Shown: positions 44,106-51,842 of the stretch, piece by piece
Position numbering within the stretch: position 1 is the stretch's first letter
Layout: every line of letters starts with the position of its first letter
Source of the DNA: CAISIP01 sp031396205
Lineage (GTDB): Bacteria > Pseudomonadota > Gammaproteobacteria > Burkholderiales > Burkholderiaceae_C
Reading direction: 5' to 3'
Assembly (NCBI GenBank): GCA_031396205.1
Contig: JANNKH010000041.1
Coordinates: 1-64,000, forward strand
DNA length: 64,000 nucleotides
Notes under the pieces: model-generated
Databases searched by the model: none
What the model was told of the DNA's origin: nothing
The model's input: the letters and a program-made list of their open reading frames with translations, nothing else
Made by a program: the position numbers and the translations under genes

Positions 44106-45070
44106 GCGCTGGCGCCGCCCAGCACCCGCGCCATCATGGCACTGTCCACGTTGCCACCGGAAATGACCGTGCCAACCACCAGGCCCCGGTTGCGATCGCG
44201 TTCCTGCATCGCCGCAGCGAATCCGGCTGCACCGGCGCCCTCGGCGACGTTGTGGGTGTCGATGTAGAGCGCGCGCATCGCCTGCGCCACTGCGTTGTCG
44301 CCAACCTGCACGACATGGTCGAGCCTGCCGGCCAGCGTGTCCAGTGCATCCTGCTCGGCGACGCGGCACGCCATGCCGTCGGCCAGCCCGGTGTGCACCG
44401 GCGCCGGCACGACCCGGCCGGCAGCCAGCGAGTCGGCGTAACTCGTGGCATGGCTGCTGACGACGCCGACGATACGCACTGGATGCCCCAGCGCCAACTT
44501 CGCGGCGACCGCAGCGCAAATACCCGAACCCAGACCAATCGGCGCATACACGATGTCCAATTGCGGCACGGCCTTGAAGAACTCCCACCAGTAGGTGGCC
44601 ACACCGCGCACCAGGCCGATGTCGAAACTGGGCACCATCATCGCGCCCGAGCGAGCGGCCAGGGCCAGCGCATGCTCGCGGCTGGCCTGGAAGTCGTCGC
44701 CGTACTCCACCAGTTCGGCGCCCAGCGCCCGCATTGCGGCGTTTTTTTCGATCGAGTTGCCAACCGGTACGACGATGCTGCAAGGCAGGCCGTGCGCGCG
44801 CGCGGACCAGGCCACACTTTGTCCATGGTTGCCACGGGTGGCGCTGATGACGGCGGGAGGCAACGCACCGCGCTGGCGCAGGTCTTCGAAAAATGTCAAT
44901 CCGCCGCGGATCTTGAAAGCACCCACCGGCGTATGGTTCTCGTGTTTGAGCCAACAGTCGGTGCCCAGGCGCTGGCTCGACAATGCCCAGCGGTATTGAG
45001 GCGTGGGCGGCATTGCGCGGTACACGATCTGCGCCGCCGCTTCGATGTCGTGCAACGAGGGAAGGTCCAT
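44102..45070 (-). CDS. Threonine/serine dehydratase-like PLP enzyme
   Basis: A 322-residue fold-type II PLP enzyme, which would deaminate Thr, Ser or a hydroxy-amino acid such as hydroxyectoine-derived substrates. The PLP lysine is in VGAFKIRGGLTF (about residue 53); SATRGNHGQSVA is the substrate/asparagine loop, and a Gly-rich phosphate loop follows at PIGLGSGICAAVAA. There is no ACT regulatory domain, as in catabolic or EutB-like enzymes. It overlaps the metallopeptidase gene by four bases. The start at 45070 has GGAC-type upstream sequence and the protein begins MDLPSLHDIEAAA, as in homologues. Confidence 0.88.
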   Translation of the reverse strand: MDLPSLHDIEAAAQIVYRAMPPTPQYRWALSSQRLGTDCWLKHENHTPVGAFKIRGGLTFFEDLRQRGALPPAVISATRGNHGQSVAWSARAHGLPCSIVVPVGNSIEKNAAMRALGAELVEYGDDFQASREHALALAARSGAMMVPSFDIGLVRGVATYWWEFFKAVPQLDIVYAPIGLGSGICAAVAAKLALGHPVRIVGVVSSHATSYADSLAAGRVVPAPVHTGLADGMACRVAEQDALDTLAGRLDHVVQVGDNAVAQAMRALYIDTHNVAEGAGAAGFAAAMQERDRNRGLVVGTVISGGNVDSAMMARVLGGASA

Positions 45071-45273
45071 GCCGCAATGTAGCGCACCGCGTCCCGCGTC
45101 GGCCCGGGCCCTACCAACCGGGGAGGCCGGGTCGATGGCCGGCGCCTTGCTGAATGGATGTTGCGATCCATCGCGTAGGCAAGGCGGATATTTGCGTCCG
45201 TCATGATCAAGCATCGGGCGATCCCGGAGATCGGCCTGTGCCGCATCAACCGACCGGCGCCGCGCAGGTGGCG

Positions 45274-46128
45274 TCAGATCTGCACCGTACCGTTGACACA
45301 GGTCACCGCCTGGCCGCCGACCCAGACCTGGCCGACAGAATCGGTGTCGATCGAGACCCGACCGGCCCGGCCCATGCTGGCGCCTTGCGCCGCCACATAG
45401 TGCTTGGGCAGATGGCCATCGGCGATAAGCCACTGGGCCAGGCTGGCGTTCAGACTGCCGGTGACCGGGTCCTCGTTGATGCCCAGGTGCGGAGCGAATC
45501 CGCGCACCACCAGACTGGCGTCGTCACCGGCGGGAATGGACTTGCCGTGAACGGCCGCCACGCCGACCTTGTGCGCCGCGTTCGCCAGCCGAGCGAAATC
45601 GGGCGCTAGTCCGGCGACCGTGGCCGGGTCGTCCAGCAGCAGGCCCAGCCAGGCGGTGCCGTTGTCCAGCGACTGCGCAGAGATGATCTGCGCTGGCGTG
45701 AGACCGAGCGCCGCCGCTACCGAGGCGCGCGCTGTTGCGTCGACGTCCGCGCGGCGCAGTGCCGGCGCAGCAAATGCCAGCAACGCGCCGTCGCGGCGAA
45801 TCCGCACCAGGCCCACGGCGCACTGCTGCACGATGCCATCGTCCGATGCTGGCTTGCCGCCCGCTGCCAGCCAGGCATGGCAGCTGCCCAGCGTCGGATG
45901 GCCGGCAAACTGCAGTTCGCCGCCCGGTGTGAAGATGCGCACCCGGTAGTCGGCCCCGGGATCGCTGGGTTCAAGAAGGAAGGTGGTTTCCGACAGGTTG
46001 GTCCAGCGGGCGAATCGCTGCATCGCGGCGTCGTCCAGGCCGTCGGCCTGCAACACCACGGCCACCGGATTGCCCAGGTAGGGTGTGGCAGTGAAGACAT
46101 CGATCTGCTGGAAGGGACGTTGGATCAT
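45274..46128 (-). CDS. PhzF family isomerase-like protein
   Basis: A 284-residue protein of the PhzF/DapF-like fold. Typical features: QIDVFTATPYLGNPVAVV at the start, MQRFARWTNLSETTFLL, the loop RIFTPGGELQFAGHPTLG, and later FAPHLGINEDPVTGSLNASLAQW. The family includes trans-2,3-dihydro-3-hydroxyanthranilate isomerase of phenazine synthesis, but most genomic members are uncharacterised. It is the last gene of a co-directional block with GST, aminotransferase, cupin and two exporters. Confidence 0.9.
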   Translation of the reverse strand: MIQRPFQQIDVFTATPYLGNPVAVVLQADGLDDAAMQRFARWTNLSETTFLLEPSDPGADYRVRIFTPGGELQFAGHPTLGSCHAWLAAGGKPASDDGIVQQCAVGLVRIRRDGALLAFAAPALRRADVDATARASVAAALGLTPAQIISAQSLDNGTAWLGLLLDDPATVAGLAPDFARLANAAHKVGVAAVHGKSIPAGDDASLVVRGFAPHLGINEDPVTGSLNASLAQWLIADGHLPKHYVAAQGASMGRAGRVSIDTDSVGQVWVGGQAVTCVNGTVQI

Positions 46129-46139
46129 GGCGGGGTCCG

Positions 46140-46757
46140 TCAGGTGAGTGATTGGTCGAGTACGCCCACGCTGGCCGGGCGAGCACGCAGTGCGTCATAC
46201 CAACGCTGCAGGTGGGCACGTCGGGGATGCGCCAGCGGCAGGCCATACCAGCGGTGCAATTCACAGCCCAGCGGAATGTCGGCCATGCTGAAACGCTCGC
46301 CGGCCATGAAGGCCGATCGCGCCAGGTGGCGGTCCATCCGATCCAGCAAGGGCTCGGTCTGGGCAACGGATTGGTCGATCAGGTCGGCGCGGCGCTGTTC
46401 GGGCGCGGTACGGATCAGTTGCATGAAGGCGCCGCGACCGGCCCCGTTGAACGTGGTCTGCTGCCAGTCCATCCATTGTTCGGCGATAAAGCGCTGCGCC
46501 ACGGTGGCGGGCAAGAGGCCGGACGCACCGTACTGGTTGGCCAGGTAGCGCACGATGACGTTCGATTCCCACAGGCACAGGCCAGCGTCCTGCAGGGTCG
46601 GCACCAGGGCGTTGGGATTGAGCTGCAGGTAGGGTGGTGTCGTGACGATGCCAAAGCCGGCGCCGGCGTCGACCCGGGTGAACGCGGCGCCTGTCTCCTG
46701 CGCCGCCCACACCACCTTGCGTACATTGATCGAACTCAGCCGACCCCAGATCTTCAT
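46140..46757 (-). CDS. Glutathione S-transferase family protein
   Basis: A 205-residue GST. The thioredoxin-like N-terminal domain reads MKIWGRLSSINVRKVVWAA, with SSINV in the position of the catalytic Ser/Cys loop, followed by LNPNALVPTLQD (cis-Pro) and LWESNVIVRYLANQYG. The C-terminal helical domain spans residues 85-205. The sequence resembles the beta/theta-like bacterial GSTs. It lies 11 bases upstream of the PhzF gene and 25 bases downstream of the aminotransferase gene. Confidence 0.9.
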   Translation of the reverse strand: MKIWGRLSSINVRKVVWAAQETGAAFTRVDAGAGFGIVTTPPYLQLNPNALVPTLQDAGLCLWESNVIVRYLANQYGASGLLPATVAQRFIAEQWMDWQQTTFNGAGRGAFMQLIRTAPEQRRADLIDQSVAQTEPLLDRMDRHLARSAFMAGERFSMADIPLGCELHRWYGLPLAHPRRAHLQRWYDALRARPASVGVLDQSLT

Positions 46758-46782
46758 TGCTGTCTCCCTGGCAGCTTGCCTG

Positions 46783-48021
46783 TCAGGCCGCGACGGGCAT
46801 CGACTCGCGCACGGCAGCGGCCAATGCGGCGACGCCGCGTTCGATCTCCTCGACGCTGGGCGTCACGAACGACAGCCGCAGGCTGCGTGGATCGGGATGG
46901 TCGGCAAAGAAGGCCAGGCCCGGCACGAACGCCACGCCCCGGGCGAGCGCCTTTTGCAGCAGCTCGACCGCATCCATGCCCCGGGGCAGGCGCACCCACA
47001 GAAACATGCCGCCTGCGGGCTTGTTCCAGACGACGCGGTTGTCCGGATCGCTGTCATCGCCGGCCGGCATCTCGCGCTCCAGCGCCGCCAGCATCGCATC
47101 GCGCTGGGCCTTGTAGCGGGCGCGGATGGTCGGGATATGGCGCTCCAGAAAACCGTCCTTCATGACCTCGGCGATCATGCGCTGGTTGAAGCCGGGGCTG
47201 TGCAGATCGGCCGCCTGCTTGGCCTGCAGCAGTTTCGGAAAAACCGCCGCCGGCGCGACCAGGAACCCCAGCCGCAGGCCTGGTGCCAACACCTTGGAGA
47301 ACGAACCGAGGTAGATGCAGCCGTCGGGATTGCGGGCCGTCAGCGGCAACGGCGGAGGCTGGTCGAACCACAGGTCGCCGTAGGGGTTGTCCTCGACGAT
47401 CGGCAGGCCGAGTTCGGCGGCCGCCGCCACCAGTTCGGTGCGCCGCTCGTCGCTCATGGTGCGGCCGGTCGGGTTCTGAAAATTGGGCAGCACATACAGA
47501 AACCGCGGCGCCGCGCCGGCGCGGCATTGGGCGCGCAAAGCGTCGATCTGCAGGCCCTGATCGTCGCTGCCCACGCTCACGATGGCGGGCTCCATGGGCG
47601 CGAAGGCCTGCAACGCACCCAGATAGGTCGGCGTCTCGACCAGCACACGGCTGCCCTCGTCGATCAGCACCTTGGCCACCAGGTCCAGCCCCTGCTGGGA
47701 GCCGGTGGTGATCAGCACGCGCGCCGGGTCCACGTCCCAGGGCAGCATGTCGGCCACCATCCGCACCAACGGTGCATAGCCTTCGCTGGCGGCATATTGC
47801 AACGCGGCGTGGGCATCGTCACGCAGTACAGTGGCACAGGCGCGGGCGAACTCGGGGACCGGGAAGGTCTTGGCCGAGGGCAGGCCGCCGGCGAAACTGA
47901 TGATGCCGGGCTGTTCGGTGACCTTGAGGATTTCGCGGATCACCGACGGATTCATGCGCGCGGCGCGGCGCGCCAGGGTCCAGGGCGTGTTGCGGCCGTG
48001 GCGTGGGTTGGATGGGGTCAT
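46783..48021 (-). CDS. PLP-dependent aminotransferase (2-aminoadipate/MocR-like type)
   Basis: A 412-residue fold-type I aminotransferase. PLP-binding lysine in LGSFSKVLAPGLRLGFL; earlier ISFAGGLPSAKTFP and TGSQQGLDLVAKVL, which are typical of the LysN / 2-aminoadipate aminotransferase group; VEDNPYGDLWF precedes the lysine. Substrate could be 2-aminoadipate, an aromatic or another amino acid. Its start overlaps the cupin stop by four bases. It belongs to the operon facing the MocR regulator, and that regulator has the same catalytic fold. Confidence 0.92.
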   Translation of the reverse strand: MTPSNPRHGRNTPWTLARRAARMNPSVIREILKVTEQPGIISFAGGLPSAKTFPVPEFARACATVLRDDAHAALQYAASEGYAPLVRMVADMLPWDVDPARVLITTGSQQGLDLVAKVLIDEGSRVLVETPTYLGALQAFAPMEPAIVSVGSDDQGLQIDALRAQCRAGAAPRFLYVLPNFQNPTGRTMSDERRTELVAAAAELGLPIVEDNPYGDLWFDQPPPLPLTARNPDGCIYLGSFSKVLAPGLRLGFLVAPAAVFPKLLQAKQAADLHSPGFNQRMIAEVMKDGFLERHIPTIRARYKAQRDAMLAALEREMPAGDDSDPDNRVVWNKPAGGMFLWVRLPRGMDAVELLQKALARGVAFVPGLAFFADHPDPRSLRLSFVTPSVEEIERGVAALAAAVRESMPVAA

Positions 48022-48371
48022 GGTTTTTCTCCTCCTTGCGGGCCATAAAAGACGACCCAGGTCGCAAAGTCCGGTGTGAAGTGTTCAAACCGGTGCTGAT
48101 GGCCTGCGGCCACAAAAAAAGCATCGCCCCGCGCCGCCGCATGGCGCTGGTCATCGATGACGATCTCGCCACTGCCGGCATGCACCAGGTACAGCTCATC
48201 CTGGGTATGCGGCAACTGGCGATCGCGTCCATCCGGATTGATGGCCGGCGTGAACCACTTGAGCTGCATGCTGCCGTGCGCGAGCACGGTGACGGACGGC
48301 GCTCCGTCCGGGTACAGCGCGGTCGGGGCGCCGGGCAGTTGCGCCTGCGCCTGGGCAATCGAGGTTTTCAT
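48018..48371 (-). CDS. Small cupin-domain protein
   Basis: A 117-residue single cupin barrel. The metal-binding residues are in LPHTQDELYLVHAG (His and Glu) and AAGHQHRFEHF (His). Proteins of this size are often dioxygenase-like enzymes, isomerases or ligand sensors; the role is unknown. Both ends overlap neighbours by four bases (EamA gene before, aminotransferase after), so it is tightly coupled to the operon. Confidence 0.88.
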   Translation of the reverse strand: MKTSIAQAQAQLPGAPTALYPDGAPSVTVLAHGSMQLKWFTPAINPDGRDRQLPHTQDELYLVHAGSGEIVIDDQRHAAARGDAFFVAAGHQHRFEHFTPDFATWVVFYGPQGGEKP

Positions 48372-49312
48372 GGGTTTGCCTTGGGAGTTGTCAATGCTGG
48401 CGCTGCAACGGGCGCCCCGGCGCGGATGGATTGCACCGGCATTTTCTTGCCGATGAACACGGTGGCAATCACCGCGATCGAGAAACCGACCGTCATCAGG
48501 TCCAGTGACTCGCCCAGCAGCGGCACCGAAAACAGCATGCTCAGGAACGGCTGCACCAGTTGTACCTGGCTCACCCGTACCGTGCCGCCCAGCGCCAGGC
48601 CGCGGTACCAGGCAAAAAAGCCGATCCACATCGATATCAGCGCGACATAGGCAAAACCCATCCAGGCGCTGGGCAATACCGGCGCACCGGGCCAGGCCAG
48701 CAGCATCACCGGCAAGGTCAGCGGCAGGCTGATCACTAGCACCCAGCAGATCACCCGCTCGGCGCCCAGCTGCGGCGTCAACTGGCCGCCGCTGACATAA
48801 CCAAAGGCTGCGCTCAGCACGGCCAGCAGCAGCAGCAGGTCGGCCCACCGGGCGCCGGTATTGCCCGCATCCGAGCGCAGCAGCACGAATGCGCCGACCA
48901 GTGCGGAGCCCGCAACCGCACACAACCAAAAGCCGACGCTGGGTCGCTGGCGCAGCCACAGGCTGGCCACCACCGCAGTAGCCAGCGGCAAGATGCCGAT
49001 CACCACCGACGCATGCACCGACTCGACATGGCGCAAGCCGAGCGCCAGAAACAGCGGAAACCCTACCACCACCCCACAGGCGGTGAATGCCAGCGCCCGC
49101 CATTGCCCACCGCGCGGCCGCTGTCCTCGGGTGCACAGCAGGTAGACGACCGATAGCAGGCCGGCCACCGCGGCGCGCCCGAAGGTCACAAACAGCGGCG
49201 AGAGTTGCGGCGCACTGGCAGATCCGGTGGCCAGCTTGGTCATGGGCAGCGTCACGGCGAACAGCAGCACGCCCAAAAAGCCCAGCCACAGACCGCGCGT
49301 CTCGTCCTTCAT
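48368..49312 (-). CDS. EamA-family transporter
   Basis: A 314-residue inner-membrane protein with ten predicted helices in two EamA repeats (first repeat about residues 8-140, second about 155-290). Typical pieces are FGRAAVAGLLSV and SVHASVVIGILPLATAV. Family members export amino acids, metabolites or drugs. The start at 49312 overlaps the LysE stop by four bases (ATGA). The residues after 295 are a short soluble tail. Confidence 0.9.
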   Translation of the reverse strand: MKDETRGLWLGFLGVLLFAVTLPMTKLATGSASAPQLSPLFVTFGRAAVAGLLSVVYLLCTRGQRPRGGQWRALAFTACGVVVGFPLFLALGLRHVESVHASVVIGILPLATAVVASLWLRQRPSVGFWLCAVAGSALVGAFVLLRSDAGNTGARWADLLLLLAVLSAAFGYVSGGQLTPQLGAERVICWVLVISLPLTLPVMLLAWPGAPVLPSAWMGFAYVALISMWIGFFAWYRGLALGGTVRVSQVQLVQPFLSMLFSVPLLGESLDLMTVGFSIAVIATVFIGKKMPVQSIRAGAPVAAPALTTPKANP

Positions 49313-49923
49313 ACCGAGAGCATCCAGGCCGCCGTGACCAGCAGCACCAGGGCCATTCCGCGGTTGAACCACAGCAGCCGGTTCCCCTGGGCCAGCACCT
49401 GGCGCAGCATCGAGCCCATCAGCGCGTAACTGAAGTTGCTGGTGAACGCGAAAAGCACCATCAGCGCGCAGATGATGGCCAGCCGTTCGCCCGGATTGGA
49501 CGCCGGCTGACCGGCCGCGCTGACAACCCAGCCGGCGGTCAGCGTGAGGGCCAGCATCCACGCCTTGATGTTGACGAACTGCAGGCCGACGCCGCCCCAG
49601 AACCCGATGTTCAGCCGCGCGGTGTCGACACTTGCCAGTTGCGACGCGCTGGCCAGTTTCCAGGCCAGCCAGACCATGTAGGCGATCCCGACCAGTTTCA
49701 CGCCCCAGCGCAGCGCCGGCACACTCAGGATCAGCGCGCCCAGACCCAGCCCGCAGGCCAGCATCAGAAGCGTCCAGCCGGCGGGCACCGCCAGACAAAA
49801 GCGCAGTGCCGGCTTCAGGCCATGGTTGGCTGCCAGCGCGGTAGCCAGCATCGTGTTGGGCCCGGGCGTGAAACTCACGGCCGTACAAAAGGCCAGCAGG
49901 GCGGTGAGTTCGGTCGCGTTCAT
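49309..49923 (-). CDS. LysE-family amino-acid exporter
   Basis: A 204-residue inner-membrane protein with six helices. The N-terminal motif FTPGPNTMLATALAANHG is characteristic of LysE/RhtB proteins. Members export lysine, arginine, homoserine, threonine or other amino acids and derivatives. It is the first gene of the operon transcribed away from the MocR regulator. The start at 49923 (MNATELTALLAF) is chosen because the motif follows at the right distance; a frame to 50016 includes the regulatory region. Confidence 0.92.
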   Translation of the reverse strand: MNATELTALLAFCTAVSFTPGPNTMLATALAANHGLKPALRFCLAVPAGWTLLMLACGLGLGALILSVPALRWGVKLVGIAYMVWLAWKLASASQLASVDTARLNIGFWGGVGLQFVNIKAWMLALTLTAGWVVSAAGQPASNPGERLAIICALMVLFAFTSNFSYALMGSMLRQVLAQGNRLLWFNRGMALVLLVTAAWMLSV

Positions 49924-50006
49924 GCGTGCTTGGTACGGGGATGGGGAAGGGCGACGCGCAGAGGAAGGACTTGTCAGCGGATGGCGCCTACTGTAGTCTC
50001 CAATAC

Positions 50007-50072
50007 CAGTACACAATCGGTACAGTTGTGCGGGCTTGACGCGGATCTGTACCGGTCACGCCAACAGTACAG
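50007..50072. promoter_or_regulatory. Cluster of GTAC-centred repeats (probable MocR operator)
   Basis: Between the divergent LysE and MocR genes lie ATCGGTACAG (50016-50025) and its near inverse CTGTACCGGT (50047-50056), plus CAGTAC (50007-50012) and CAGTACAG (50065-50072). MocR/PdxR regulators commonly bind two or three repeated half-sites, direct and inverted, in just this kind of divergent spacer. The sites overlap where the promoters of both directions would lie. Confidence 0.6.
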
Positions 50073-50101
50073 ACGGGACGCACGACACAAGGACAACCGC
50101 C

Positions 50102-51532
50102 ATGCTGATGAAAACCGCCGGCCAGTCGCTGACCGAACAACTGACCGAACGATTTGCCGACCGTATCCGGACCCGCCTGCTGGCTCCAGGCGCACGCCTG
50201 CCCTCGGTGCGCCAGTGTGCGCAGCAGCATGCGGTCAGCCCGTCCACGGTTGTCGCCGCCTACGACCGACTGTCTGCCCAGGGCCTGGTCGACGCGCGGC
50301 GCAACCGGGGTTTTTTCGTGCGCGAAGCGGGAGCCGACGCCAACCTTGGTGGAGCCGCGCGCACGCTGGATGCGGCGTCGGACGGCCATCCGGCCATGCC
50401 GTCCCGGCGTGCGCCGGTGAACGCGGCGGCACTGATCCGGGGCATGTTCCATACGGTCAACGACAAGCCGCAACCGGGCATGGGCGTGTTTCCGCCCGAC
50501 TGGCTGGAGTCCAGCTTCATGCACGCGGCAGTGCGCCGGGTGACGACGAGTCGGTCACTGCAGTCGTTTTCGCTGCAGTACGGCGAGCCGGCGGGCGACA
50601 TCGGTCTGCGCCGCGCGTTGGCCTCCAAACTGGCCGGCATCAACATTCAGGCCGCGATCGGGCAGATCATCACCACGGTCGGTGCCACCCATGCGCTCGA
50701 TATCGTCAGCCGCACGCTGCTGCGGGCCGGCGACCCGGTGATGGTCGAGGAGCCGGGCTGGGCGATTGAATTCGCGCGACTGGAGGCGCTGGGCATGCGG
50801 GTACTGCCGGTGCCGCGGGGCGAAAACGGTCCCGACCTGCAGGTCATGGCGCGCTATTGCGAACTGCACCAGCCCAAGCTGTTCGTCAGCGTCAGTGTGC
50901 TGCACAACCCAACCGGCTATTGCCTGACGCCAGCCAGTGCGCACCGCATCGTGCAATTGGCCAACCGGTACCAGTTCCACATTGTCGAAGATGACACCTA
51001 CAGCCATATCGCGCCCGAGTCGGCGACTCGTCTTTGTGCGCTGGACAACCTGCAGCGCACCATCTACGTCAGCGGCTTTGCCAAGATCCTGGCGCCGAAC
51101 TGGCGAGTGGGTTATCTTGCGGCACCCGTTGGCCTGGTCGAGCGTTTGCTGGATACCAAGCTGCTGGCCACGCTGACCACGCCGGCCCTGCTGGAAAAGG
51201 CGTTGGCCTGGTGCATCGACCAGGGTCAACTGCGCCGCCATGCGCAGCGCATCCGGGCCCGGCTGGAGCAGGCGCGTGCGCGCAGCGTGACGCTGGCCTT
51301 GCAGGCCGGTTGCCGTTTCGCCGCCGAGCCCGCCGGCCTGTTTGGCTGGGTCGATACCGGCGTCGATACCGACGCACTGGCGCAGCGCATGCTCGATCGG
51401 GGTTACCTGCTGGCCCCCGGTGCCCTGTTCCATGCCCAGCGCCAGCCCAGTACGCTGATGCGCATCAACTTCGCGACCACCCAGGAGGCGCGTTTCTGGA
51501 ACGAATTCCAGGAGCTGCGTTTTGGCGCCTGA
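50102..51532 (+). CDS. MocR-type transcriptional regulator (GntR HTH + aminotransferase fold)
   Basis: A 476-residue regulator. Residues 10-75 form the GntR winged helix (LTERFADRIRTRLLAPGARLPS, then HAVSPSTVVAAYDRL). The remainder is a PLP aminotransferase-like domain, with the PLP lysine in VSGFAKILAPNWRVGYL and the phosphate region in TVGATHALDIVSRTLL. MocR proteins sense PLP-linked amino compounds or PLP itself. It is divergent from the LysE-EamA-cupin-aminotransferase-GST-PhzF operon, its most likely target. The start at 50102 follows AAGGAC. Confidence 0.92.
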   Translation: MLMKTAGQSLTEQLTERFADRIRTRLLAPGARLPSVRQCAQQHAVSPSTVVAAYDRLSAQGLVDARRNRGFFVREAGADANLGGAARTLDAASDGHPAMPSRRAPVNAAALIRGMFHTVNDKPQPGMGVFPPDWLESSFMHAAVRRVTTSRSLQSFSLQYGEPAGDIGLRRALASKLAGINIQAAIGQIITTVGATHALDIVSRTLLRAGDPVMVEEPGWAIEFARLEALGMRVLPVPRGENGPDLQVMARYCELHQPKLFVSVSVLHNPTGYCLTPASAHRIVQLANRYQFHIVEDDTYSHIAPESATRLCALDNLQRTIYVSGFAKILAPNWRVGYLAAPVGLVERLLDTKLLATLTTPALLEKALAWCIDQGQLRRHAQRIRARLEQARARSVTLALQAGCRFAAEPAGLFGWVDTGVDTDALAQRMLDRGYLLAPGALFHAQRQPSTLMRINFATTQEARFWNEFQELRFGA

Positions 51533-51615
51533 TTGCAACACCTGGGCAGGCCGCGGCGGCGCAATGTCTGGATTCGGCAGGATTTTGCGAGCCGGCCGTT
51601 AGAATAAAATTTTGT

Positions 51616-51632
51616 AACGGTCATTGACCGTT
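51616..51632. promoter_or_regulatory. Perfect palindromic operator-like site
   Basis: AACGGTCATTGACCGTT: eight-base arms around one central base, about 90 bases upstream of the ATG at 51720 and just after an A/T-rich stretch (AATAAAATTTTG) that may be a -10 region. The symmetry is typical of a dimeric repressor of TetR or similar type. No such regulator gene is adjacent, so the protein that binds it is unknown. Confidence 0.5.
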
Positions 51633-51719
51633 CAATGCCCCGGTAGCGCGCTGGCTTCTTGGGGCGAGGAATTGCACGGCAGGCCCGATCGTGCCGCATA
51701 TCGAGGACCCCCCCACAGT

Positions 51720-51842
51720 ATGCGACACCGCAGCTTTCTGGAGTTCAGAAACCACCGATACCTCAAACTGGCAGTGGCGCTGTGCGTGCTGGGGATAGGC
51801 GCCTATGTCTGGTACCGCCAGACCCCTTTCAACATGCCCGGC
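51720..51842 (+). pseudogene. N-terminal fragment of a one-helix membrane protein
   Basis: From ATG 51720 (CGAGGA upstream), 41 codons read MRHRSFLEFRNHRYLKLAVA, then LCVLGIGAYVWYRQTPFNMPG: a basic segment and a transmembrane helix. Comparable membrane proteins accompany cyclic-nucleotide/iron-sulfur proteins in Burkholderiales and continue much further. Here the reading frame runs at about 51842 into DNA that codes, in another frame, for the middle of a cyclic-nucleotide-binding domain. This looks like the 5' side of a deletion. The palindrome at 51616-51632 is its likely promoter region. Confidence 0.55.

Noticed and set aside
43569..45077. A 502-codon minus-strand frame covering the metallopeptidase and the dehydratase
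   Set aside because: Only its last 178 residues are a protein family; the upstream part is the dehydratase read in the wrong frame.
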